DNA of 64,000 nt, taken from Alphaproteobacteria bacterium (lineage in GTDB: Bacteria; Pseudomonadota; Alphaproteobacteria; Sphingomonadales; Kordiimonadaceae). The position numbers and the translations under genes were made by a program. Where the stretch lies: positions 1 to 64,000 of the forward strand of contig SBGU01000032.1 in the NCBI GenBank assembly GCA_006226495.1, read 5' to 3'. Under the pieces are notes generated by a model that made no database searches, was not told the origin of the DNA, and saw only the letters and a list, made by a program, of their open reading frames with translations. This document shows, piece after piece, positions 53,411 through 62,348 of this stretch (the stretch's first letter is position 1; each line of letters begins with the position of its first letter).

Positions 53411-54091
53411 TCAGAAATAATATTTGGCCCCGAAGACCACGGCACCCTTGCCGTAACCACCGTTCAGGCTGGAATTTTCATACATCAGGGTCAACTCGAC
53501 GGATTCGATGAAAGCCGACAGGCCGATGCCATAGTCCCACAGGTTGCGGAAGTCACCACCGCGCATGTCATAGCCCAGCCGGCCGATGATGGTCAGCTCC
53601 GGCAGGTTCGGGACCGGCACCTCAAGGTCGGTAAAGGCATAGAGGCTCTGCTGGGTCGGCAGCGACCAGCGGCCATCAGGCGCATAGACAAGCCCGCCCC
53701 GGATGAAGGCAAGGCCGAAGTCGCGCGCAATCGTGCCCCGGAATTCCGGATAGAAATTGCTGTCGTCGCCGTGTGTGCTGTCCAGCTCGGCCGAAAAATC
53801 ATAGATATAGTCGCCCTTGTCGATGCGGTAACCGGCGAAACCGCGCACCCGGGCATCGATACCCGCCCAGCCGACACTGGCGCCAGAGACGCCAAAATAG
53901 AAACCATTGTCCTGATAGGCACCAACGGAGGCAACAACTGCCGGGTCCTTGCCCGACAGGCTGAGCCCGCGGTCGCGATAGTCGGTCACGCCGCCGACAT
54001 ACCCGTCGATGCTGAAACCTTCATCCTCAGCAAACGCTGTGGTGCCAATGGCCATGGTTGCGACCAGGGCCGCCAATCCTTGTTTGATCAT
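53411..54091 (-). CDS. TorF-like putative outer-membrane protein
   Basis: A 226-residue exported beta-barrel: signal peptide to about residue 21 (AFA-ED), alternating beta strands and a C-terminal aromatic residue (AKYYF). The pattern GYVGGVTDYRDRGLSLSGKDPAVVASVGAYQDNGFYFG is that of the TorF/Gcw_chp family, common in alphaproteobacteria. The strand number and cargo are unknown; a small porin is likely. It is convergent with the TPR kinase gene. Confidence 0.85.
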   Translation of the reverse strand: MIKQGLAALVATMAIGTTAFAEDEGFSIDGYVGGVTDYRDRGLSLSGKDPAVVASVGAYQDNGFYFGVSGASVGWAGIDARVRGFAGYRIDKGDYIYDFSAELDSTHGDDSNFYPEFRGTIARDFGLAFIRGGLVYAPDGRWSLPTQQSLYAFTDLEVPVPNLPELTIIGRLGYDMRGGDFRNLWDYGIGLSAFIESVELTLMYENSSLNGGYGKGAVVFGAKYYF

Positions 54092-54969
54092 TTTTTATCC
54101 TTCCCGTCGTCTTTTTCTAAAAGGAGCTGCGGGTCAAGCCGCAGGCTGCCGATATTGATGCGCCAGTCCACATGCGGGCCGCTGGCACGCCCGGTGGCGC
54201 CGATGGTGCCGATGCGCGCGCCCTGTTCGACCCGGTCGCCTTCCTTCACGTCCACCGTGTTCATATGGAACAGGGTCGAGGTAACGCCAAACCCGTGATC
54301 GATGATCACGATGCCGCCTTCCAGGAGGAAATCGGGGGCAGCAAGGGTCACCACACCGCCCGCAGGCGCCACAATCGGCGTGCCCGTGGGACCGGCGATA
54401 TCCAGGCCATAATGCGGGCTGCGCGGTTCACCGTTCAGGATGCGCTGGCTGCCGTAAAAGCCCGAGAAACGGCCTTCGGCGGGACGGACAAAACCGGCCA
54501 GCCAATCCAGTGCGTCGCTGTTAAGCGCACGGCCCCTGGCAACACGGGCGGTTTCCGTTTTGCGGCGCGCGGCCCATTCGGGCGGCGGGGTCACGGTTTT
54601 GGGCGGCAGGCCGTTCACCCGTTCGATATCAAAATCACGCGCAGCAACCGTCAGGGTCTGGCTTTCGGTCTTGCCGGCCCTGGTGACCGTCAGTGTGTGG
54701 CTGGCCACCGCCTCGCGCGCGAAGCCGATGACAAAATGGCCATCCGGGCCAACTTTCACAGTCTCGCCGTCCAGGCTGACCACCGCACCAGGCGCCACCT
54801 GGCCCCAGGCCATGCCGCCCTGGGTCAGGCTGCCGTGCAGGTCAACAGCCGCCACCGGCAGGCTGGCGGCAAGGCAAAGGCAGAGGGCTGAAATCACAAG
54901 TTTTTTCATGGTGCGCAATGGAGCAGGAGAAGCGGGCAAAATTGCGGCGACGATGCGGGACAGGATCAT
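54088..54969 (-). CDS. M23-family peptidase (LytM domain)
   Basis: A 293-residue periplasmic protein with a C-terminal LytM domain: [22 protein letters not shown] with His/Asp zinc ligands, and [13 protein letters not shown] with the catalytic His. An N-terminal part has Ig-like beta structure. The ATG at 54969 overlaps the xseA stop (ATGA) and has an AGGGG ribosome site; an internal ATG at 54909 begins a cleaner signal peptide ([21 protein letters not shown]), so either may be used. It cuts peptidoglycan cross-links or regulates amidases. Its stop overlaps the TorF-like start by 4 bases. Confidence 0.9.
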   Translation of the reverse strand: MILSRIVAAILPASPAPLRTMKKLVISALCLCLAASLPVAAVDLHGSLTQGGMAWGQVAPGAVVSLDGETVKVGPDGHFVIGFAREAVASHTLTVTRAGKTESQTLTVAARDFDIERVNGLPPKTVTPPPEWAARRKTETARVARGRALNSDALDWLAGFVRPAEGRFSGFYGSQRILNGEPRSPHYGLDIAGPTGTPIVAPAGGVVTLAAPDFLLEGGIVIIDHGFGVTSTLFHMNTVDVKEGDRVEQGARIGTIGATGRASGPHVDWRINIGSLRLDPQLLLEKDDGKDKK

Positions 54970-56414
54970 AACAAGGTCCCCTGCCGGTCGCTGCCACCTG
55001 TCGGCTTTTTGGGTTTTGGTTTGGGCACGGGTTTTGGGGCCGGGGCCGGTTCGGGCGCGGCACCGTTCAAAACCTGCATGGCGGTGGCCCCGTCCGCGAA
55101 GCGCACGGTGACCTGATCGCCGGTCGCCAGACTTGTTGCACGTGCAACAGGTTTGCCGCCCGCGTCGGTGACCAGCGCATAACCGCGTTCCAGCACCTTG
55201 GTATAGGACAGGCTTTCAAGCATGCGGCCCGACGCCTCGAGCCGCGCACTGAGGTCGGCAAGACGGCGGCTGTAGGCCGGGGTGATGCGGTTTTCGGTCG
55301 AGCGCAACTGGCCTTCGCGGTATGCCAGCAACTGTTTCAGCCGGCCGACACCCAGCCCGCCCACCAGGCGGTTCAGTTTCGCCGCCTTGATCTGGGCTAC
55401 AGCCATCAGGCCGCGCGGCAGGCGTTCCGACAGGTCGTCAAAGCGCTGTTCGGCAAGACCCAGGATATCCCGCGGGCTGGGCAGGCCGCGCGCAAGGCCG
55501 CGCAAGCGTTCGACCCGGTCGCGGATCATCAGGCCGCGCAATGTGGCCAGCCGGCGACCAAGGTCGGTGACGCTGTAAAGCAATTCCTCGCGCACCGGCA
55601 CGGCCTTTTCCGCCGCACCCGTTGGCGTTGGCGCGCGCAGGTCGGAGACATAATCGATGAGGGTAGTGTCGGTTTCGTGCCCGACCGCAGAAATCAGGGG
55701 AATCCGGCTTTCGGCGGCGGCGCGCACCACCACTTCCTCGTTGAAGGACCAGAGGTCTTCAATCGAACCGCCACCGCGCGCGACGATCAGCACATCGGGG
55801 CGCGGCACACTGCCCGTGCCGTCGATGGCATTGAAGCCGCGAATGGCGGCAGCCACCTGTTCCGCCGCCCCCTGCCCCTGCACCAGCACGGGCCAGACAA
55901 GCACATGGCGCGGGAACCGGTCATTCAGCCGGTGCAGGATATCCCTGATCACGGCCCCGGTGGGCGAGGTCACGACCCCGATCACCTTCGGCAGGAACGG
56001 GATCGGGCGTTTGCGCGCGGGGTCGAACAGACCCTCTGCCGCCAGCTTTTTCTTGCGTTCTTCCAGAAGCGCCATCAGGGCGCCGGCGCCCGCCGGTTCC
56101 ATATGGTCGACCACCATCTGGTACTTGGACCGCGCGGGGTAAGTGGTCAGTTTGCCGGTGCAGATAACTTCCAGCCCGTCTTCCGGCACGAAGGTGAAGC
56201 GGCTGGCGACACCACGCCAGCATACGCCGTCCAGCACAGCCTGGTCATCCTTCAGGGCAAAATAGACATGGCCCGACGAAACCCGCTTCACGCCCGAGAG
56301 TTCGGCCCGCACCCGCACATAACCGAACTGGTCCTCGACCGAGCGCTTGAGCGCGCCCGAAAGCTCCGACACGGTGAATTCATATGTGTTGCTGCCGGTT
56401 TCCGCGTCTGACAT
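54966..56414 (-). CDS. xseA: Exodeoxyribonuclease VII large subunit (XseA)
   Basis: A 482-residue nuclease subunit that with XseB degrades single-stranded DNA. The OB-fold N-terminus ([25 protein letters not shown]), [29 protein letters not shown] and the DTTLID motif are typical. The C-terminus has a Pro/Ala/Lys linker ([18 protein letters not shown]) before the end. A palindrome TGTTGCACGTGCAACA lies inside its coding sequence at 55134-55149. No xseB in the window. Confidence 0.96.
   Translation of the reverse strand: MSDAETGSNTYEFTVSELSGALKRSVEDQFGYVRVRAELSGVKRVSSGHVYFALKDDQAVLDGVCWRGVASRFTFVPEDGLEVICTGKLTTYPARSKYQMVVDHMEPAGAGALMALLEERKKKLAAEGLFDPARKRPIPFLPKVIGVVTSPTGAVIRDILHRLNDRFPRHVLVWPVLVQGQGAAEQVAAAIRGFNAIDGTGSVPRPDVLIVARGGGSIEDLWSFNEEVVVRAAAESRIPLISAVGHETDTTLIDYVSDLRAPTPTGAAEKAVPVREELLYSVTDLGRRLATLRGLMIRDRVERLRGLARGLPSPRDILGLAEQRFDDLSERLPRGLMAVAQIKAAKLNRLVGGLGVGRLKQLLAYREGQLRSTENRITPAYSRRLADLSARLEASGRMLESLSYTKVLERGYALVTDAGGKPVARATSLATGDQVTVRFADGATAMQVLNGAAPEPAPAPKPVPKPKPKKPTGGSDRQGTLL
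55134..55149. repeat. TGTTGCACGTGCAACA palindrome inside xseA
   Basis: A perfect 16-bp palindrome in the xseA coding region, the same arms as in pbpC (17417-17432) with a different 2-base spacer. It encodes PVARATS with GTT, GCA and ACA codons. Confidence 0.65.
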
Positions 56415-56529
56415 GCCGTTCCCTTTTTTGCGAATTGCGCACCCTGGCCCATTCGGGCTTGAGTGAACAGGAACCTATGATACAAGGGGGCAGCCTTCAA
56501 GCAACCCTGCCGCAACACAGGTGAAAAAT

Positions 56530-57807
56530 ATGAATATCCTCGTCATTGGTTCCGGTGGCCGCGAACATGCCCTGTGCTGGAAAATCGCGCAAAGCCCGCT
56601 CATCGGCTCGCTTTACTGCGCCCCCGGCAATGGCGGGATCGCCGATGTCGCCACCTGCCTGGACCTGGATGTCACCGACCATGCCGGTGTGATCGACTTC
56701 TGCAAGAGCCACGAGATTGCGCTGGTGGTGGTTGGCCCCGAAGCGCCGCTGGTTGCCGGCCTTGCCGATGACCTGGAAGCCGCGGGGCTGATGGTGTTCG
56801 GCCCATCGAAGGGCGGCGCGCAGCTTGAAGGCTCCAAAGGCTTCACCAAGGATATCTGCGCCAAATATGGCATCCCGACCGCCGCCTACGGCCGGTTCGC
56901 GGATGCCGTCGCCGCCAAGGCCTATGTCGAGGCGCAGGGCGCACCGATTGTCGTGAAAGCCGATGGCCTTGCTGCCGGCAAGGGCGTGATCATCGCGCAC
57001 ACCGTGGCCGAAGCCCTGGAGGCCATCGACACCATCTTCGGCGGCGCCTTTGGCGACGCGGGCGCGGAAGTCGTGGTCGAAGAATTCATGGAAGGCGAAG
57101 AAGCCAGCTTCTTTGCGCTTTCGGACGGCAAAACCACCCTGGCGCTGGCAACGGCGCAGGACCACAAGGCCGTAGGTGACGGCGACACCGGCCCCAACAC
57201 CGGCGGCATGGGTGCCTATTCGCCCGCGCCGATCATGACCGACGCCCTGTGCGCGCAGGTAATGACCGAGATTATCGAACCGACCGCGCGTGCCATGGCC
57301 GACATGGGCCACCCCTACAAGGGCGTGTTTTTCGCAGGGCTTATGATCACGAAGGACGGCCCCAAGCTGATCGAATATAACTGCCGCTTCGGCGACCCCG
57401 AATGCCAGGTACTGATGACCCGCATGGACAGCGACCTGGTGCCGCTGTTGCTGGCATGCGCCAAAGGTGAACTGGCCGGCCACAGCATCAACTGGAAGGA
57501 CGATGTGGCGCTGACCGTGGTGATGGCCGCAAACGGCTATCCCGGCAACTATAAAAAAGGTACGGAAATCAAGGGTGTGGACCGGGCGAGCGAAGGCACG
57601 GGCGCGAACATCTTCCATGCCGGCACCAGACAGTCGGACGGTCGCCTGCTGGCTACCGGTGGCCGCGTCCTGAACGTGACCGCGACCGGCAAAACAGTGA
57701 CCGAGGCACAGGCCAAAGCCTATGCCGCGGTCAAGCTGCTGGACTGGCCGGAAGGTTTCTGCCGGTCGGATATCGGCTGGCGCGCGGTTGCCCGCGAAAA
57801 GGCCTGA
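56530..57807 (+). CDS. purD: Phosphoribosylamine-glycine ligase (PurD)
   Basis: A 425-residue ATP-grasp enzyme, the second step of purine synthesis. The start [23 protein letters not shown], the ATP loop [29 protein letters not shown] and FCRSDIG end motifs are all present. The ATG at 56530 is preferred over the GTG at 56521. It is divergent from xseA and convergent with fumC. Confidence 0.96.
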   Translation: MNILVIGSGGREHALCWKIAQSPLIGSLYCAPGNGGIADVATCLDLDVTDHAGVIDFCKSHEIALVVVGPEAPLVAGLADDLEAAGLMVFGPSKGGAQLEGSKGFTKDICAKYGIPTAAYGRFADAVAAKAYVEAQGAPIVVKADGLAAGKGVIIAHTVAEALEAIDTIFGGAFGDAGAEVVVEEFMEGEEASFFALSDGKTTLALATAQDHKAVGDGDTGPNTGGMGAYSPAPIMTDALCAQVMTEIIEPTARAMADMGHPYKGVFFAGLMITKDGPKLIEYNCRFGDPECQVLMTRMDSDLVPLLLACAKGELAGHSINWKDDVALTVVMAANGYPGNYKKGTEIKGVDRASEGTGANIFHAGTRQSDGRLLATGGRVLNVTATGKTVTEAQAKAYAAVKLLDWPEGFCRSDIGWRAVAREKA

Positions 57808-57820
57808 GCCCTTTACCCGG

Positions 57821-57838
57821 AGGGGCGTCAGCGCCCCT
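57821..57838. terminator. Hairpin between purD and fumC
   Basis: Arms AGGGGCG (57821-57827) and CGCCCCT (57832-57838) with a 4-base loop, lying in the convergent gap and touching the fumC stop. It can end both transcripts. Confidence 0.65.
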
Positions 57839-59231
57839 CGGCCATGGCACGGGGGTCGACCCAGGTGTCATAGTCGCTTTCCGACAAGGCCCCCGATGCC
57901 AGCGCGGCATCCCTGAGGGTCAGGCCCTCCTTGTCCGCCTTCAACACAATCTCTGCCGTTTTGTCGTAGCCGATGCGCGGCACAAGGGCCGTTGCAACCA
58001 TCAGGCTGCGCGCCACATTGTCGGCAAGGCGCGCCCGGTCGGCCTCCAGCCCTTTCAGGCAACGGTCCGTGAAACTGGCCATGCCCTCGCCCAGCAGGAT
58101 CATGCTTTGCAGCAGGCTGTAGGCAATGACCGGCTTGTAGGCATTCATCTGGAAATGACCGCCCGCCGCCGCCTGGGTGACCGTGTCATGGTTGCCGAAG
58201 ATACGCACGCAGATCATGGCCAGGCTTTCACACTGGCTGGGGTTCACCTTGCCTGCCATGATCGACGAGCCGGGCTCGTTCTTGGGCAGGATCAGTTCTC
58301 CAAGGCCGGCACGCGGGCCGGACCCCAGAAGCCGCACATCATTGGCATATTTGAACAGCACGGTTGCAAGGCCCGACAGGGCGGCAGACACCGCAAACAG
58401 GTCCTGATGCCCTGCGATCTTGCTGAAACGGTTGGCGGCACTTTTGAAACCGATACCGGTCAGGCCCGCAAGCGTATCTGCGTAGGCCGCGCCAAAATTC
58501 GCGGGGGCATTGAGGCCGGTGCCCACCGCCGTGCCGCCCTGCGGAATTTCATGCAGCGCATCAAGGGCATGGTGCAGGCTTGCGGCGGCAGCCTTCAACT
58601 GGTCGGCAAATGCCGCGAATTCCTGACCCAAGGTCATGGGCACCGCATCCTGCAGATGAGTGCGCCCGACCTTCACAAGGCCGGCGAAGCGCGTGGCACA
58701 GGCCATGGTTTCGCCAATCAGGCCATCAAGCTGCGCCTGCCCCTGGTCCTGCCAGCACAGAAGCGCAGACAGGTTCATCACGGTCGGGATACTGTCGTTT
58801 GACGACTGCGCCATGTTGACATGGTCGTTCGGATGCACCGGTGCCTTGGCCCCCAGGGGCGCGCCCGCCAGTTCGTTGGCGCGGTTCGCAATCACCTCGT
58901 TTGCATTCATGTTGAACTGGGTGCCCGAGCCGCTTTGCCAGACCGGCAACGGGAAATGCGCCTCAAGGCGCCCATCCGCAACTTCCTGCGCCGCGCGGAA
59001 AATCAGGTCCGCGAGTTTGCTGTCGAGGTCGCCGTTCGCGGCGTTCGTTTTGGCCGCAGCCAGCTTGTGCAGCCCGAGCGCCCGCACGAACACCGGCGGC
59101 ATGCGGTCAGTGCCCATCGGGAAATTGCCGCGCGCCCGTTCGGTTTGCGCGCCCCAGTAACGGTCCGCCGGCACGGCGACGGCGCCAAGGCTGTCGCGTT
59201 CTTCACGGGTGTTTGCTGATTTGCTGGTCAT
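57828..59231 (-). CDS. fumC: Class II fumarate hydratase (FumC)
   Basis: A 467-residue iron-free fumarase converting fumarate and malate. Signature regions: SGSGTQFNMNANEVIANRA, HPNDHVNMAQSSNDSIPT, GGTAVGTGLN and GSSIMAGKVNPSQCE. The usual Pro in GSSIMPGK is replaced by Ala here. ATG at 59231 has a GGAGGCG ribosome site; the longer start is not needed. Convergent with purD. Confidence 0.95.
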   Translation of the reverse strand: MTSKSANTREERDSLGAVAVPADRYWGAQTERARGNFPMGTDRMPPVFVRALGLHKLAAAKTNAANGDLDSKLADLIFRAAQEVADGRLEAHFPLPVWQSGSGTQFNMNANEVIANRANELAGAPLGAKAPVHPNDHVNMAQSSNDSIPTVMNLSALLCWQDQGQAQLDGLIGETMACATRFAGLVKVGRTHLQDAVPMTLGQEFAAFADQLKAAAASLHHALDALHEIPQGGTAVGTGLNAPANFGAAYADTLAGLTGIGFKSAANRFSKIAGHQDLFAVSAALSGLATVLFKYANDVRLLGSGPRAGLGELILPKNEPGSSIMAGKVNPSQCESLAMICVRIFGNHDTVTQAAAGGHFQMNAYKPVIAYSLLQSMILLGEGMASFTDRCLKGLEADRARLADNVARSLMVATALVPRIGYDKTAEIVLKADKEGLTLRDAALASGALSESDYDTWVDPRAMAEGR

Positions 59232-59285
59232 AACGGCGCCTCCATGGAAGGAGACCATTCCAGCATAGAAACAAGACAGATGATA

Positions 59286-59307
59286 GACACCCCTTGGTAT
59301 GGGTGTC
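59286..59307 (-). terminator. Hairpin after the PAS kinase gene
   Basis: Arms GACACCC (59286-59292) and GGGTGTC (59301-59307) pair around an 8-base loop in the gap between the PAS kinase stop and the fumC start, on the transcribed strand. No T-run. Confidence 0.5.
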
Positions 59308-59319
59308 CGGGGCGGCGGC

Positions 59320-60864
59320 TTAATCCTCGCCCTTCAGCTTCACCTTGAAGGGCGGGAAGACGATGCTGACCCGCGTGCCCACGCTGGGCTGGCTGTCGAT
59401 GGTCATGGTCGCGCTCAGTTTTTCTGCAAAAGCGGAAATCAGCGGCAGGCCGAGGCCCGAGCCTTCATGCCGGCGGCTGAGGCTGCTGTCCACCTGCCCG
59501 AACGGGCGCTTGGCGATCTTGATCTCTTCGGCGGTCATGCCGATGCCGGTGTCGGTAACACTGAGGCACAGGCCGCCGGGCGCGGTTTTTTCAAGCCCGA
59601 CCGTAACCTTGCCACCGGGTTCGGTGAACTTGATCGAGTTCGAAAGCAGGTTCAGCGTGATCTGCTTGATCAGCCGCTCATCGGCCTCGAGCAGGACCGA
59701 GTTGTCGAACCGGTGCTCGAGCGTCAGGCCGGCCTCGAACGCACGCTGCTGCACAAGGGTCACGCACATCTCGAGCGCTTCGAGCGGGTCGATCCAGGTC
59801 AGATAGGCTTCCAGCCGCCCGGCTTCCACCTTCGACAGATCGAGGATGTCGTTGATGATGGACAGGAGGTGCGTGCCACTTTCATGGATGTCGCGGGCAT
59901 ATTCGGCATAACGCGGGTTGCCGATCGAGCCCAGCATCTGGTCCTGCAGGATTTCGGCAAAACCGAGGATGGCGTTCAGGGGTGTCCTGAGTTCATGGCT
60001 CATGTTGGCGAGGAATTCGGATTTGGCGCGGTTGGCAAGCTCGGCGGTATCCCGGCTGCGCTGCAGTTCCTGCGCCTGCACCAGGTCTTCTGTCACGTCG
60101 CGACCGATCAGCAGCAGAAGCTGTTCCGATCCCTGTTCGATCTTTTGGGCAAAGAGCCGGAAATGCCGGATCAGGTTGCCCCGCGTCCGAACCGTGGTCG
60201 GCACGTCGGTCATTGAGGCATTCATCTTCAGTTCTTCGACAAAGCGGCTGAGGAAGGTCGGGTCGGCCCAGATCCCCAGCATGTGGGAGGTCTGGCCGAT
60301 GACATCGTCGCGCCGCCTGCCGAACACATTCAGGAACGCCGGGTTTACATCCAGGATGCGGCCATCCCTGAGGTTGGACAGGATCATGACCTCGGGCGTC
60401 AGGCGGAAGACATTGTGGAACAGGTGCTCGCTGTTCTGTCGCGCCTCGGCGGCTTGCATACGGTCGGTAATATCATAGACACAAGCGACGATGGCCGGTT
60501 CGCCCTGCCAGTCAACCACATTGGCGCGGCAATTGACCCAGCGGGCCTCGCCGTCTGCGCGCCGCAGGCGGAATTCGTAATTTTCGGGGGCATCACCGCC
60601 GCCCATGCGCAGGCGGTAATTCTCTTCGACGAGGGCGCGGTCCGCTTCGTGAATCCAGGTGGCCAGCGGTTCATTGCAAAGCTCGGCGACAGTCCCATCA
60701 AAGCCCAGAAGCTGGCGCAACGGTTCGTTGGCAAAAAGCACCCTGTTGCCCTGGCGGACCATTACTCCTTCCGCAAGCGCATCCAGAAGCGCAACCCGGC
60801 TGGTCTGCGTGTCGTCACTTGCCGGCACGGGTATATCCTTTTCCAACAACATGTTCCTGGTCAC
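59320..60864 (-). CDS. PAS-domain soluble histidine kinase
   Basis: A 514-residue cytoplasmic kinase. Two PAS domains occur (about residues 25-130 and 145-255; motif DITDRMQAAEARQNSE links them), then HisKA with His290 in NMSHELRTPLNAILGF and the ATP boxes LLSNSIKFTEPGG, DTGIGM and GSGLGLPL. No membrane helix is visible. No response regulator is close by, so it is an orphan like the TPR kinase at 51281. PAS ligands cannot be named. Confidence 0.92.
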   Translation of the reverse strand: MTRNMLLEKDIPVPASDDTQTSRVALLDALAEGVMVRQGNRVLFANEPLRQLLGFDGTVAELCNEPLATWIHEADRALVEENYRLRMGGGDAPENYEFRLRRADGEARWVNCRANVVDWQGEPAIVACVYDITDRMQAAEARQNSEHLFHNVFRLTPEVMILSNLRDGRILDVNPAFLNVFGRRRDDVIGQTSHMLGIWADPTFLSRFVEELKMNASMTDVPTTVRTRGNLIRHFRLFAQKIEQGSEQLLLLIGRDVTEDLVQAQELQRSRDTAELANRAKSEFLANMSHELRTPLNAILGFAEILQDQMLGSIGNPRYAEYARDIHESGTHLLSIINDILDLSKVEAGRLEAYLTWIDPLEALEMCVTLVQQRAFEAGLTLEHRFDNSVLLEADERLIKQITLNLLSNSIKFTEPGGKVTVGLEKTAPGGLCLSVTDTGIGMTAEEIKIAKRPFGQVDSSLSRRHEGSGLGLPLISAFAEKLSATMTIDSQPSVGTRVSIVFPPFKVKLKGED

Positions 60865-61118
60865 AAGTTTAGACCCTGCCCTGAATTTGGTAACAAATCA
60901 TAAAAATAGCGATTAAAATTGCAATCATCAAAAGTCCATACGGAATGAGCCGCCGCCGGGACGCCGCAAGCTGTGGTAACAAAAGCCAAAACCATGCCAG
61001 GGCCTTGCCAAGAGCATGAAGGAAATGGCCGGCGGCCATTGAAAAGCGCGGGACTAAACCATAAATAAACGAGTGACATCTATATAGACTTGATATATAT
61101 GGATTCACATAAGCAATA

Positions 61119-61132
61119 GTGGCTTAAGCCAC
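61119..61132. promoter_or_regulatory. 14-bp palindrome before the RND efflux genes
   Basis: GTGGCTTAAGCCAC is a perfect palindrome 20 bases before the adaptor start codon, after an AT-rich stretch with TATATAT (61094-61100). It could be the operator of a TetR-like repressor; none is in the window. Confidence 0.5.
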
Positions 61133-61152
61133 ATTGAAAAGCGAGGAAGACA

Positions 61153-62337
61153 GTGAGGAAAATTCTCAAGATCGCCGCACCGGTCGTGGTGCTGGGGGTT
61201 GCGATCGGTTCCGTTGCGGGCCTTTCGGCAGCCAAAGATGCTCCGGCAAAAACCGAAGAAGAAGCGCGCCCCGTGTCGCTTTATGTCGATTCGGTTCAAT
61301 CTGAAAATGTGAAACTGACCGTGCGCACACAGGGTGAAGTCCGTCCCAAGACGGAAATCGACCTGATTCCGCAGGTTTCCGGCCGGATCGTTTCAATCAA
61401 TGACGTGTTCGCCGAAGGCGCCGGTTTCGACCAGGGCACGACCCTGATCCAGATCGAAGATGCTGACTATCAGCTCGCCGTGGCAAGCGCCGAGGCACGT
61501 GTGGCCGAAGCCGCCGTGAACCTTGAAAAACAGATGGCCGACGCCCGCATCAAGCGCAAGCAGTGGCAGGAATGGGTGAAAGACGGCGAACCGACGCCGC
61601 TTGCCCTGAACCAGCCGCAGGTTGCCGAAGCACAGGCCAAGGTACGTGCCGCCAAGGCCGACCTGGACAACGCCAAACTGAACCTGGACCGTACCAAGAT
61701 CCGCGTGCCCTATCAGGGCCGTGTGCTTGAGCGCAAGGTTGGTGTTGGCCAGTATGTTTCGGTCGGCACCACGCTTGGCCGTGTCTTTGCCACCGACAAG
61801 GTTGAAATTCGCCTGCCGCTGACCGACGACCAGCTTGCCGAGTTGGCCCTGCCGATCGGTTTTGTCGCCAAAGCCGACAATGCGCCTGCAGTTACCCTGC
61901 ATGCCACAGTGGCCGGCGTGCCTCATGAATGGACCGGTCGCATCGTGCGCACCCATGCCGCGATCGACCAGCAGACCCGCCTGATCTATGCCGTTGCCGA
62001 AGTGCAGGACCCGTATGGTGCCGCATCCGACCAGGGTGTGCCGCTGGCGGTCGGCCTGTTTGTCAGCGCCGAGATCGAAAGCGTCGTACCGCAGCATGCC
62101 TTTGTCATGCCGCGTACCGCCCTGCGCGGTGACGACCAGGTTTATGTGATCCGCGACGGCAAGATGGAAGTGCATACGGTTGAGGTCATGTCCACCACTG
62201 CAGACCATGTTTATGTTTCGGCTGGTGTCGCTGCAGGCGACCAGGTCGTGACCTCTGCAGTACGTGCCGCCTATGACGGCATGGCAGCGACCGCAATCAC
62301 CCGCAGTGCCCAGAACGACGCATCTGCGTCGCGCTAA
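61153..62337 (+). CDS. RND efflux periplasmic adaptor (membrane fusion protein)
   Basis: A 394-residue adaptor of the HlyD/AcrA type: N-terminal signal or anchor helix (KIAAPVVVLGVAIGSVAGL), beta barrel and lipoyl domains, a helical hairpin (about residues 95-195; VAEAAVNLEKQMADARIKRKQWQEWV) and a barrel-end ending with a Ser/Ala-rich tail. It joins the inner-membrane pump to an outer-membrane channel. GTG start with a GAGGAAG ribosome site. The pump gene follows after 11 bases. Confidence 0.92.
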   Translation: MRKILKIAAPVVVLGVAIGSVAGLSAAKDAPAKTEEEARPVSLYVDSVQSENVKLTVRTQGEVRPKTEIDLIPQVSGRIVSINDVFAEGAGFDQGTTLIQIEDADYQLAVASAEARVAEAAVNLEKQMADARIKRKQWQEWVKDGEPTPLALNQPQVAEAQAKVRAAKADLDNAKLNLDRTKIRVPYQGRVLERKVGVGQYVSVGTTLGRVFATDKVEIRLPLTDDQLAELALPIGFVAKADNAPAVTLHATVAGVPHEWTGRIVRTHAAIDQQTRLIYAVAEVQDPYGAASDQGVPLAVGLFVSAEIESVVPQHAFVMPRTALRGDDQVYVIRDGKMEVHTVEVMSTTADHVYVSAGVAAGDQVVTSAVRAAYDGMAATAITRSAQNDASASR

Positions 62338-62348
62338 GGGGAAGCAGC

